DNA of 64,000 nucleotides from Actinomyces massiliensis 4401292 (GTDB taxonomy: Bacteria; Actinomycetota; Actinomycetes; Actinomycetales; Actinomycetaceae). Of this stretch, positions 45,199 to 53,509 are shown one piece after another. The first letter of the stretch is position 1. Every line of letters begins with the position of its first letter. The stretch lies in the NCBI RefSeq assembly GCF_000269805.1, contig NZ_JH711481.1, positions 144,194 through 208,193 on the forward strand. Reading direction: 5' to 3'. Both the position numbers and the translations under genes were made by a program. Under the pieces are notes generated by a model. The model searched no databases and had not been told where the DNA came from. It worked only from the letters and a program-made list of their open reading frames with translations.

Positions 45199-45574
45199 TC
45201 AGGCGGCCTCATCTGAGGCCTCGGGTTCTGGTCGCCTGGAATCTCGCAGGATCTTGGCGCCGGCGAGCACGATCCAGATGGTCAGCGTGTCATACACGAG
45301 TCCTTCGGAATCCCAGAGGCCGAACAGCGACTGCTCATCGAGCGTGATGTTCAACGGGGCGAATCCGATGACGGAGACGGCGGTCAGCGCAATGCTCAGG
45401 CGCCGGAAGCACCCCGGGCCGGCAGCGGCCGCGAGCAGCCCCATTGCGGGCCATTGCGGCAGTAACTGGAGATAGACTGGGATCTCTTCAGGCAGTTCCC
45501 GGCAGGACAACGCCGCTGAGCAGCCAGGCCGCGGCCCCCGCGCGTCGCCGGAAAAGCCCGATCCGCGTCTCCAT
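45199..45574 (-). pseudogene. Small membrane protein gene with a frameshift
   Basis: A start at 45574 gives METRIGLFRRRAGAAAWLLS-GVVLPGTA and then a stop. One base over, the frame continues PEEIPVYLQLLPQWPAMG and two hydrophobic segments, ending SRRPEPEASDEAA at 45199. The join lies near 45495-45515. Together they would encode a membrane protein of about 125 residues with three hydrophobic segments. I do not recognise the family. This is either a pseudogene or a one-base sequencing error; an internal TTG start at 45510 is a weaker alternative. Confidence 0.55.
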
Positions 45575-45623
45575 GCCGATCACATGCCGGTCGCGCGCCG
45601 GTCACGTGGCAGTCGCGCGCCAG

Positions 45624-46136
45624 TCAGCTGCGGGGATCGACGTCGATGGCGCCCTGGACGTCGTTGAACAGCAGGTTGGAGATCTCGACCTGAACCATCT
45701 CCACCTGGGGCACGTCGTGCAGGAGGAGGGGGTCGTCCGCGGAGGTCTGCAGCGCCAGCGTGCCGCAGCCGAAGAAGCGGTCGGTGAAGTCCTTGTCCAG
45801 CTGGATGTCGGAGATCCGGGTCAGGGGCAGGTCATGGCCCGCCCGGCTGAAGACGCCGGAGCGGGTGATGATGCGCTTGGTGGTGACCGTGTAGGTGTGC
45901 GCGTACCACTGCAGCCACGGCACCACGAGCAGCGGCACGCTCGCGACCAGCACCACGACCCAGATGCCGACCAGGCCCCAGGGACTCCACGAAGCCGGGG
46001 CCAGCACCGAGCCGACGATGCCGATCACGACCAGCACCACTTCGAGGATGATTCTCCACAGCAGAGCCTTGATGTGGGTGTGCATGTGCCGCACCACGAC
46101 CTCGTCGCGGCTGAGCAGCTTCTTCGACAGAGCCAT
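45624..46136 (-). CDS. Bacterial PH-domain (bPH2/YdbS-like) membrane protein
   Basis: Protein of 170 residues with two N-terminal transmembrane helices (about 25-45 and 52-72), then a bacterial pleckstrin-homology domain: YTVTTKRIITRSGVFSRAGHDLPLTRISDIQLDKDF and GTLALQTSADDPLLLHDVP. Such proteins sit in the membrane with the PH fold in the cytoplasm; the biochemical role is unknown. The start MALSKKLLS at 46136 is preferred over an ATG two codons upstream. The promoter side faces a 22-bp array and composite element B. Confidence 0.87.
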   Translation of the reverse strand: MALSKKLLSRDEVVVRHMHTHIKALLWRIILEVVLVVIGIVGSVLAPASWSPWGLVGIWVVVLVASVPLLVVPWLQWYAHTYTVTTKRIITRSGVFSRAGHDLPLTRISDIQLDKDFTDRFFGCGTLALQTSADDPLLLHDVPQVEMVQVEISNLLFNDVQGAIDVDPRS

Positions 46137-46203
46137 GAGCATATGGTGCCATGATGTGAGGGCTCTTCGCGGCCCCTACCACTCCCGCACCCCTCTGCCC
46201 CCC

Positions 46204-46338
46204 TCCGTCGAGATCGGTCGAGTTCCGCGTCGAAATCGGTCGCTCCCCACCGCGAGATCGGTCATAACCCGTGCCGAGATCGGTCGTACTCCGCGTCGAA
46301 ATCGGTCCGCTTCCAGCTCGAGATCGGTCACAACCCGG
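46204..46338 (-). repeat. 22-bp tandem array 9 (about 6 units, reverse)
   Basis: Unit ends at 46218, 46240, 46262, 46284, 46306 and 46328, with a further partial. Units are more diverged than in arrays 1 and 7. It lies 68 bp upstream of the PH-domain gene start. Confidence 0.9.
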
Positions 46339-46497
46339 TGCGTGGTGCGATGTCTCGGGGTTGGGGGACGGATAAGTCGAGCCGTACCGCCGTGAGCCGA
46401 CTCTACTGATGCTCGCATGGGCCGGGGGCGATCATCACCGCAATTACTCAGCATGAAAACCCTTGTCCTGATGCCCGCGTGTACGGGGGGGGTGGCC

Positions 46498-46709
46498 GTT
46501 GCACACTCACGCGCGCCCCGTATCGGTAGAAACCGCGGAATCATGAGGAAAATTAATTCTGGCAGTGGCCACGGTTCCGCTCCCATGTGCACAGACCCCC
46601 TCACCGCACATGGGAACCCGACCGCCACACACGACGATCACCAGAAAGCCCGTCATTTCAACAAAAACAGCGCACACTACACAAAGGCCCGAGGCTCCCA
46701 TGTGCAACA
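46498..46709 (-). repeat. Core repeat, copy B (inverted)
   Basis: Reverse-complement homologue of 16663-16879. Conserved blocks include the terminal ATGTGCAACA (46700-46709), GCTCCCATGTGCAC, GCACATGGGAACCCG, and the flanking GACAACCACACCC outside the terminal repeat. The other terminus (GTTGCACAC at 46499) has diverged. A frame reading MCTDPL-AHGNPT is shared with copy A, but nucleotide conservation alone explains that. Confidence 0.75.
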
Positions 46710-46767
46710 CCGAAGACAACCACACCCATCAGGCACTCCCCACCTCACACAACCAAACCACCATAAA

Positions 46768-46867
46768 CTCGAGGCGGAAGTGAACCGATTTCGGTACGGA
46801 GTACGACCGATCTCGACGCGGACTATGACCGATCTCGAGGCGGAACCGGACCGATCTCGACGCAGCC
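46768..46867 (+). repeat. 22-bp tandem array 10 (4.5 units, forward)
   Basis: A partial unit, then units at 46784, 46806, 46828 and 46850. It ends 41 bp beyond the tadBC stop codon, which lies on the opposite strand. Confidence 0.92.
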
Positions 46868-46908
46868 TGCTCGATACAGCGCAGCGGTGCCCGATCGGGT
46901 TCAGCGGA

Positions 46909-48138
46909 TCACCCTCCCAAGAGGTCCAGACCGACGCTCATCACCACGGGCGCGATCCCGAGTACGATGAAGGCCGGCAGGTGGCATAGGCCCAGCGGGA
47001 GCACGAGCCGCACCGCCAACCGCTCGGCCGCCTCCTCGTCGGCGGCCCGTCTACCGGCGCGCAATGAGGCCGCTGTGCCCGTCAGAAGCGGCGCCGGTGA
47101 GGCCCCGTCCTCCCAGCCGGGCCGCAGGCAGCCCTCAAGACGCCTCCGCCGCTGCCGCCACTCCTCGTTGTCGGGAGCTTTCCAGGCCTCGTCCCAATCC
47201 GCGCCCAGCAGCAGCGCCCGGCCTGCGACCACCAGTTCTTCCTCTTCCAGCGCTTCCCCGAGGGCCTGCAGTGCTCCGGGCAGGGATGCTCCGCAGGCCA
47301 GTGCGGCAGCGGCCAGGTCCAGCACGAGCGCCTCGTCGACTCGGCTCGTCGGCACCGTCGCGGACGCGACCATCCGCGCCGTCACCTGGCGCCCCACAAT
47401 CATGAGCCCGACGCCGAGGACTCCCAGTGCGCTTCCCATCCCGCCGTCAAGCAGCACCTCCTCGGGGCGGGCGCCCACGGCCGCGCCCAGCAGCAGGCCG
47501 ACCAGCGGCAGCATGGCCAGCAGCCTGGCGGTGGACTGCGGCCCCGACAGCGCGGTGCGGCGCGAAGCCTCGGCATGACCGGACTCGGCGACCCCGCCGG
47601 CGACCGCCTCCAGGATCTCGGCCAGGGGGGCGCCGAGCGCAGCGGTGAGCCTGCACGCCGCCACTGCCCCGGGCACCGCCGCCGCGGCCGCCCGACGCCG
47701 CTCCCGGGCGGCGCGAAGACCCGGTCCGGGAAACGGCGGTCTCCACACCCAGCGGCCGCGGACTCGCACCGGCCACCACCGTTCAGGGGCGGCCTCGCCC
47801 AAGTCGAGCAGGGCGGGCGGAACGCCGTCGTCGCCAGGCTCGACGCCCTCAGACACGCCCGTGCGCGCCAGAGAGCGGGACCAGGCGCGCCGCGGGGTCG
47901 CCCCGGCGCGCAGCAGCGTGGCGACCTCGGTCAGCATCAGGCCAACATCAGTGCCACCGACGCTGCCGACGCCGCCAACATCGCACTGAGACCTCACCGA
48001 GCCGCCGTCGGCACCCTTTCCGGTCGCAGCATCCAGGCGGACATCCAGACCGGCCGGGCGTTCGCGTCTGGCTGGGAGCGTGACAACGGCGGCCGCCAGC
48101 GCCACCAGTATCCCGACAACGATCACAGTGGAGTCCAT
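46909..48138 (-). CDS. Fused TadB-TadC type II secretion F-domain protein
   Basis: Inner-membrane platform protein of Tad/Flp pilus systems, 409 residues. The N-terminal half resembles actinobacterial TadB (VATLLRAGATPRRAWSRSLA, then a hydrophobic pair around MLPLVGLLLGAAVG). The C-terminal half resembles TadC (VDEALVLDLAAAALACGASLPGALQAL, ending VLPLGLCHLPAFIVLGIAPVVMSV). In most actinobacteria these are two genes; here they form one frame. It overlaps tadA by 16 bp. No Flp pilin, TadE or TadF gene follows; composite repeat element B begins instead. Confidence 0.82.
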   Translation of the reverse strand: MDSTVIVVGILVALAAAVVTLPARRERPAGLDVRLDAATGKGADGGSVRSQCDVGGVGSVGGTDVGLMLTEVATLLRAGATPRRAWSRSLARTGVSEGVEPGDDGVPPALLDLGEAAPERWWPVRVRGRWVWRPPFPGPGLRAARERRRAAAAAVPGAVAACRLTAALGAPLAEILEAVAGGVAESGHAEASRRTALSGPQSTARLLAMLPLVGLLLGAAVGARPEEVLLDGGMGSALGVLGVGLMIVGRQVTARMVASATVPTSRVDEALVLDLAAAALACGASLPGALQALGEALEEEELVVAGRALLLGADWDEAWKAPDNEEWRQRRRRLEGCLRPGWEDGASPAPLLTGTAASLRAGRRAADEEAAERLAVRLVLPLGLCHLPAFIVLGIAPVVMSVGLDLLGG

Positions 48139-49556
48139 GACGTGCCACCCTTCATCGCCGCCGCGACCGGCGCGGCTCCAATGCGCTCGGCCAGCCGATC
48201 AACCGCAGGCCCGGCACTGACCGCACAGACCGTGCCGGCCGCACCATCCAGAGCGACGACGAGCGCGTCCTCGCACACGAGGCTCCCCTGAGCGCCTCGA
48301 CGCAGCATGCCGATACCCGACACGTAGCGCCGAGTCCGGGATGACCGGGATGACATGGCGTCCTGCTCCGGGCTCGCGCAGCTATCCGGGCCGTCGCTCC
48401 CCCGCGTCGAGCTCCGCTCCGCCGTCCCATTCCGAGGGGACCGCCTCCCCGCAATCCCGCCGCCAGTCGCGCCGCTGCGCCGCAGATGGATGACGGCATC
48501 CAGCGCACTGACGGCCTGGGCGGCCACCGCGGTCTCATCGAGCCCGGCGAGGGCTCCGAGCGCCGTCAGGCGAGCGGGGACATCCGCCGGGGAGTTGGCG
48601 TGCAATGTCGCCCAACCGCCCTCATGCCCGGTATTGAGCGCGGTGAGCACATCACGCACCTCGGGTCCGCGGCACTCCCCCAGGACGATGCGATCGGGCC
48701 GCATGCGCAGCGCCGTGCGCACAAGCGCACTCATGGGCACGGCCCCGACCCCCTGGACATTGTCGCCGCGCTCCTGAAGATGGAGGACATGCGGGTGGTC
48801 CGGACGCAGCTCGGCGGCCTCCTCAATGCACACAATGCGCTCGGTGGCGCTCACTAGGCCGAGGAGAGCGGCCAGGAGGGTCGTCTTTCCGGTACCGGTG
48901 GCCCCGGTGATGAGGCAGGAGGCCCGCGTCTCAATAAGCGCCGCCAGCACCGAATCCAGGCCGGGCGCGACCGTGCCCGCTTCGACGAGCTGGCCCAGGG
49001 TGAAGGCGCTGCGCCGTTTGGTACGCAGGCAGATAAGCGTGCCGTCGGCCGACAGGGGCGGCAGAACGGCGTTGAGGCGGGTGCCGTCGGGCAGGGTGGC
49101 ATCGACCACGGGACAGGCGTCGTCCAGCCGGCGCCCGCAGGAGGCGGCCATGCGCACCGCGAGCGCGCGCGTCTGTGCCTCCGGCAGGGCGGCCTCGGCG
49201 ATGTTCTCCAGGCCGCGGCCGCGATCGATCCAGGTACGGCCTGCACCGACGAGAACGTCGGTGACGCCCTCGGTCTCAAGAAGCGGCTGGAGCATCGGGC
49301 CGGCGCCCTCGACGTCGGCGCGCACATGACGATTCAGGCGGGCCAGGCCACCGGCGCCGGTCGTGGGGGCTGCCCCCTCCCCCAGAGCGCGCTCCAGGCC
49401 GGCCCCGCGAGCCAGCGCACCGCGCACGGCGGCGAGCTCCCCACCGGAGCGCCCGTCCGCACTCGTCTCATGCGCGTCGGAACCTCCCGAAAACTCGTGA
49501 GATCCTCGAGAGCTCAGGGGGCGCGATGACGGCAACGACCGCCATGGGCTCACCAT
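48123..49556 (-). CDS. tadA: Tad/Flp pilus assembly ATPase TadA (CpaF family)
   Basis: Hexameric secretion ATPase of 477 residues powering pilus assembly. LLETEGVTDVLVGAGRTWID (92-111) is the N-terminal CpaF region, Walker A GATGTGKTT is at 218-226, followed by the Asp box CIEEAAELRPDHPHV, Walker B-like RPDRIVLGECRGPEV and His box NTGHEGGWATLHANSP. The last 130 residues contain an Arg/Ser-rich low-complexity stretch. Start ATG 49556 or GTG 49553 overlaps the ssd stop (ATGGTGA), indicating coupling. Confidence 0.92.
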   Translation of the reverse strand: MVSPWRSLPSSRPLSSRGSHEFSGGSDAHETSADGRSGGELAAVRGALARGAGLERALGEGAAPTTGAGGLARLNRHVRADVEGAGPMLQPLLETEGVTDVLVGAGRTWIDRGRGLENIAEAALPEAQTRALAVRMAASCGRRLDDACPVVDATLPDGTRLNAVLPPLSADGTLICLRTKRRSAFTLGQLVEAGTVAPGLDSVLAALIETRASCLITGATGTGKTTLLAALLGLVSATERIVCIEEAAELRPDHPHVLHLQERGDNVQGVGAVPMSALVRTALRMRPDRIVLGECRGPEVRDVLTALNTGHEGGWATLHANSPADVPARLTALGALAGLDETAVAAQAVSALDAVIHLRRSGATGGGIAGRRSPRNGTAERSSTRGSDGPDSCASPEQDAMSSRSSRTRRYVSGIGMLRRGAQGSLVCEDALVVALDGAAGTVCAVSAGPAVDRLAERIGAAPVAAAMKGGTSWTPL

Positions 49557-50980
49557 GGCGACCCCTCCCCGGCAAGCCCGACGAGCTCTCCCGCTACGGC
49601 GCGAGCGGCACGGCGAGTACCGCCCCGGCCCCTGGTCGGATCATCACCACGCGCCACCCGTTGGGCGACAGCGCGATCGTGGGGAATCCTGGCCATCACC
49701 CGCGCTCCGGTCATGGCCTCGAGATCGTCGGGGCTGACGTCCTCCCCGACTGGACGCACCGCCAGCGCCACCGACACGTTTTCAGCTCTGGTCGAGCGGG
49801 CGCGGGCCACCAGGGCCTCGGTCGCCACCGCCGAGCGCAGGTCCAGACCGGTTACGAGCAGACACAGACAGCCCGGTGGGAGCTCAGCACCCCGTGGCAG
49901 GTCGACGAGAACGAGATCATGGTGCGCGCTCAGCGCCTCCAGGGCGGGGCCGACGGACGCCGGGAAGCGCACCCCGCCGCGCCCGTCCCCGGTCAGGACG
50001 GGCATGCCGAGCCAGGTGGGCAGAACAGGAACGAGGCGATCGGGGCGGAAAGCCGCCTCACCGACTGGAAGGTCGCCCCAATGCAGGCCGGGAACGACAC
50101 CGTCGCCGATGAGCAGGCCGAGACCGCCCGCCGGGTCGGCATCCAGGATTGCGACTCGGGCGCCCGCAGCGGCGCAGGCGCGTGCGAGGTGGAGCAGGAA
50201 TGTGCTCGCGCCCAGGCCGCCACGAGCTCCGATGAGCGCAACGACTCGGGCGCGCGGCGGATGCTGCGCACTCAGCAGAGCGGCGACGAGTCGATCGGCG
50301 CCATCCGGAGCGGCCAACGCATCCAGAGCGAGAGCACTCAGATGCTCCCCGCCCGGGCACGCGCTGACGGGGGCGTCGGCCAGCACGTCCGCACGGCCCA
50401 GAAGAAGGACGGCGCCGGTGTTCTCCAGAAGCTCGACGACGGCGGAGCTCAGGTCGCCGGCAGAGCACAGAGACGGACCGTGTCCGGTACAGGCGCGGAC
50501 AAGAGCGAGGACATCGTCGATCTGGGACGCGGACAGGTCGCCGGACAGCGCCCCCGACAAGTCCTCCGGCACGGCCTCGGACCGGAGCGCATGCGGAGCG
50601 AGCGGGGCGGCCCGGGAGGCCCGGGCCGCAGCATCGGCAGAGCCGGCAAGCGAAGCGGGGCCGATCGGCGCAGCAGGGGCCGCCCGACCTGTGGCAACTG
50701 TGACAACGAGGACACGGACGTCGGGCGTCAGTGGGGCGCCATCGACGGTCCGCACGAGCTGCCCGGCAGGCCCGGACGTTCTGCCGGCCCCAGTAGATCC
50801 GGTAGCCCTGGCATCTCCGGCTGCCCCAGCAGGCCCAACGGGTCCAGCAGGCTCAACGGGCTCACCAGGGGCACGAGCGGCACGCCGGAATCCGGGAGAC
50901 TCCGACGATGGCGGCGCGCCCACGGCGAGCCGTGAGCCCGGCGCATCGAGAACAGCTGACGAGGCGGTCAGATCTGGCAC
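49550..50980 (-). CDS. Ssd/TadZ (CpaE-like) MinD-family protein
   Basis: Protein of 476 residues. The C-terminal half is a MinD/ParA-type fold with a degenerate nucleotide loop GARGGLGAST (251-260; no Walker Lys) and VAILDADPAGGLG. The N-terminal half has an atypical receiver-like region within an Ala/Gly/Pro-rich sequence. This combination defines the actinobacterial Ssd (septum-site determining, Rv3660c) and TadZ proteins, which position the Tad machinery and influence division. GAAGGAG five bases before the GTG at 50980 fixes the start. First gene of the ssd-tadA-tadBC operon and divergent from the HAD gene, as in mycobacteria. Confidence 0.9.
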   Translation of the reverse strand: MPDLTASSAVLDAPGSRLAVGAPPSSESPGFRRAARAPGEPVEPAGPVGPAGAAGDARATGSTGAGRTSGPAGQLVRTVDGAPLTPDVRVLVVTVATGRAAPAAPIGPASLAGSADAAARASRAAPLAPHALRSEAVPEDLSGALSGDLSASQIDDVLALVRACTGHGPSLCSAGDLSSAVVELLENTGAVLLLGRADVLADAPVSACPGGEHLSALALDALAAPDGADRLVAALLSAQHPPRARVVALIGARGGLGASTFLLHLARACAAAGARVAILDADPAGGLGLLIGDGVVPGLHWGDLPVGEAAFRPDRLVPVLPTWLGMPVLTGDGRGGVRFPASVGPALEALSAHHDLVLVDLPRGAELPPGCLCLLVTGLDLRSAVATEALVARARSTRAENVSVALAVRPVGEDVSPDDLEAMTGARVMARIPHDRAVAQRVARGDDPTRGRGGTRRAARAVAGELVGLAGEGSPW

Positions 50981-51305
50981 GGCGACTCCTTCGGTGGTGA
51001 GGGCGGGAGGAGAACGGGGTCCCCCTCTGGGGCTCCTCTGCGTTCCCCGCGCTTCCAGAGTGAGACAGGCGCCATGGAGCCGCACCCCGCCGCTTCGATC
51101 CCTGTGGACGACGAGTGCGCCGCGCTCCCTGTGGAGCCCGGAGCCCATAGTCAGGAGCCCGTATAGCGATCGGGCCTGCGCCGCTGTCCACGTGTGTCCA
51201 TGTGTGTCCATGCGTCCACTGCACCGACCGGACGATCCCGCACGCCCCGCACAGTCGGGTACCCTTGTGGTTGCTATCACACAACGAGCGGGGGAGGTGA
51301 GCACT
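50981..51305. promoter_or_regulatory. Divergent promoter region, ssd operon / HAD phosphatase
   Basis: A 325-bp gap with no gene. It contains three near-direct copies of TGTCCATGTG (about 51186-51212) and two good ribosome binding sites at its ends. No confident -10/-35 pair stands out. Confidence 0.4.
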
Positions 51306-52310
51306 GTGACGACTCCGAGGAACCGCGACGCCCTCGAGCTCCAGGCCGGGAGACCCGCTGAAGGCCCCGAAGGCCCCGAAACTCCTGACACCCCTGACGA
51401 CATCGCCTCACCCGAGGGCTCCTCCTGGCGAACCTGCGCCTACTTCGATCTCGACAAGACCATCCTGGCGACATCGACCACGTTCGCCCTGGGCTCCCCC
51501 ATGCGGCGCAGCGGCCTGATCTCAACCACCTCGTTGGCGCGCGGCATCATCGCCCAACTGCCCTACCTCCTGATGGGCGCCGATGAGAGTCAGACCAGCC
51601 GTCTCATGGAGCGCCTGGCACTCATGTCCGCGGGCATCGAGCGCGCGCATCTTCAAGCCGTCGTGTGCGATGCCCTGGCCACCGTGATCGAGCCCGCCGT
51701 CTACGCCGAGGCCCTGGACCTCATCGAGGCCCACCACCGGGCCGGTCACGACGTCGTCGTGGTCTCGGCCTCCTCAGCCGAGATGGTCGAGCCAATCGCC
51801 GCGCTCGTCGGAGCCGACCGCGCCATCGCCACCCGCATGGAGGTCGATGCCGAGGGCCGCTTCACCGGTCGGATCGAGCACAGTCTTCTCCACGGGGCGA
51901 AGGTCGATGCCCTGGTGGCCGACGCGAGCGCGCATCGCATCAGCCTCTCCCGTTCATGGGCGTACTCCGACTCCATCTCCGATCGCCCCATGCTCGAGGC
52001 CGTCGGCCACCCGGTGGCCGTCAACCCCGACCGGGACCTGCGACGCCTGGCGGACGCGCAGGGCTGGCCGGTACGGGACTTCGAACAACCGGTACCGGTA
52101 CGCGCGCGCCCGCGAACTCGTAAGGAAACCGCAGCGCACGGGCCCAGAGGCTCAGGGCTCGCCCGGAATGCGACGGGACTCATCGCGATCATCACCGTCA
52201 TCGCAGCCATCGTCGGAATCTCCGTCATCGCCGGTGCCGCCGGCCTCGCGGTCACCAGGCGACGCGATGGCCGCGACGACACGGCATTCCCGACGGCCCG
52301 GAACCACTGA
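51306..52310 (+). CDS. HAD-IB family (SerB-like) phosphatase with C-terminal membrane anchor
   Basis: Phosphatase of 334 residues. Motif I is YFDLDKTIL (D48, D50), motif II is VVVSASSAEMVEP, motif III Lys is in LLHGAKVDAL and motif IV is AYSDSISDRPML. A Pro/Glu-rich leader (12-40) precedes the domain and a single transmembrane helix lies near the C-terminus (about 290-315). GGGGAGG stands eight bases before the GTG at 51306. This is the counterpart of Rv3661, divergent from ssd in mycobacteria; the natural substrate is not established. Confidence 0.9.
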   Translation: MTTPRNRDALELQAGRPAEGPEGPETPDTPDDIASPEGSSWRTCAYFDLDKTILATSTTFALGSPMRRSGLISTTSLARGIIAQLPYLLMGADESQTSRLMERLALMSAGIERAHLQAVVCDALATVIEPAVYAEALDLIEAHHRAGHDVVVVSASSAEMVEPIAALVGADRAIATRMEVDAEGRFTGRIEHSLLHGAKVDALVADASAHRISLSRSWAYSDSISDRPMLEAVGHPVAVNPDRDLRRLADAQGWPVRDFEQPVPVRARPRTRKETAAHGPRGSGLARNATGLIAIITVIAAIVGISVIAGAAGLAVTRRRDGRDDTAFPTARNH

Positions 52311-52352
52311 GGCCCGGGACCACGCCGGCACCACTGACCCGAGGCCCGGGAT

Positions 52353-53327
52353 TCACTCAACGGCGGTCGTGCCGGCCTGGACACTCCGGCAGATCGCCTG
52401 CGCCTCCTGAATCCCCACGAGGATCGCCTCGGCCTGCCACACGACCCACGCCACCACCCCGTCATGGGTGCCGCCGGCATAGGCTGCGACCGCATCGGCA
52501 TACACGGACGGCGCACGGGCCGCGTACTGGTCGGTGACGGCGACCCCGGTCGGCTCGAGCCCGTCGCGGGTGATGAGGTGACGCACCAGCAGCCTGCCGA
52601 CGGCGGCGTTGCCCATGAGGAAGGGCCGCGCCGCCACCATTTCCCCATGCACCACGGCGGCGCGCACGAGCGCGGACACCCCGTCCAGGTCCACGAGGCG
52701 GATCATCCCCTCCAGACGCGCCGTCAGCGCCTCGCCGTCGGGGGCGGAACCCGGCCCGCCCTCGATCGGCGCGGTCCCGGCGGGGCGGGGAACGGCGACG
52801 GCGTTCAGGGGGATGCGTCCGGCCATGGCGATGGGCCCGGCCACATCCCGATGCAGAGTCGCCAGAAGCGTCCGGGGACTCGGCTGCGCGGGTCGCGTCT
52901 CACCGCGCAGGTCGGGCATCCAGGCCGCCAGGCGAGTCCCGGCCCGCCACAGTCCTGCGACGGCGTCCAGCGAAGGCTCGCCCGTGGACGCCTCCGTGAG
53001 ACCGCCGGCGGCGACGGCGTCGCGCAGAACGGAGGAAGGCAGGACCACGCCCTCCACACCGCCAGAGGCGATCGCGCCCCGCACCGCCGACTCGGCGCGC
53101 GCCTCGCGCCATCGACGTCGCAGGGCCTCGTGGAAGCGCAGCTCGGCCGAGGCCTGACGCAGGACCTGCTCGGCGCTCACGATCCGGGCGTCGGAGGCGA
53201 TCGCGCGCAGCGCCTCGGCAGCCGGATCGAGGTCACCACGGGGGTCCCGAGCAGCTCTGCGCGACGCCGGGCCCGCACCTCGCCCGGGGCCCGGTCCCAG
53301 CCCGATACTCACCGTCGTGCTGATCAC
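52353..53327 (-). CDS. Fic-like protein with degenerate active site
   Basis: Soluble, mostly helical protein of 324 residues. The C-terminal part (about 150-320) aligns by eye with a Fic fold: VRAAVVHGEMVAARPFLMGNAAVGRLLV. The canonical motif HPFxxGNGR is altered to RPFLMGNAAVGR (234-245), so the invariant His is Arg and AMP transfer is unlikely. The position next to the HAD gene matches the uncharacterised Rv3662c family. The GTG at 53327 is preferred because sequence upstream is low quality. Convergent with the HAD gene. Confidence 0.7.
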   Translation of the reverse strand: MISTTVSIGLGPGPGRGAGPASRRAARDPRGDLDPAAEALRAIASDARIVSAEQVLRQASAELRFHEALRRRWREARAESAVRGAIASGGVEGVVLPSSVLRDAVAAGGLTEASTGEPSLDAVAGLWRAGTRLAAWMPDLRGETRPAQPSPRTLLATLHRDVAGPIAMAGRIPLNAVAVPRPAGTAPIEGGPGSAPDGEALTARLEGMIRLVDLDGVSALVRAAVVHGEMVAARPFLMGNAAVGRLLVRHLITRDGLEPTGVAVTDQYAARAPSVYADAVAAYAGGTHDGVVAWVVWQAEAILVGIQEAQAICRSVQAGTTAVE

Positions 53328-53509
53328 GGCACACACTGTAGTCACCGTCGTCGAGTCACAGTCGCCACCATTGCCGCCATCGCCGCCATCGAAACGCAGA
53401 AAGAAAACGCGGGAAGAATCCGACCAATGCCGGTCAGCGACGGCGCGTGGCCTCGCATGGCGCCCGGCCGACCCCGCACCACCGGCACTGATCATCTAGG
53501 CTTCGAGCC

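Larger units (their letters stand above)
46204..46867. mobile_element. Composite repeat element B (array-core-array)
   Basis: Same plan and size as element A: a reverse array (46204-46338), the core repeat, here inverted relative to A (46498-46709), and a forward array (46768-46867). It separates tadBC from the PH-domain gene, at the point where Tad pilin genes would be expected. Confidence 0.5.
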
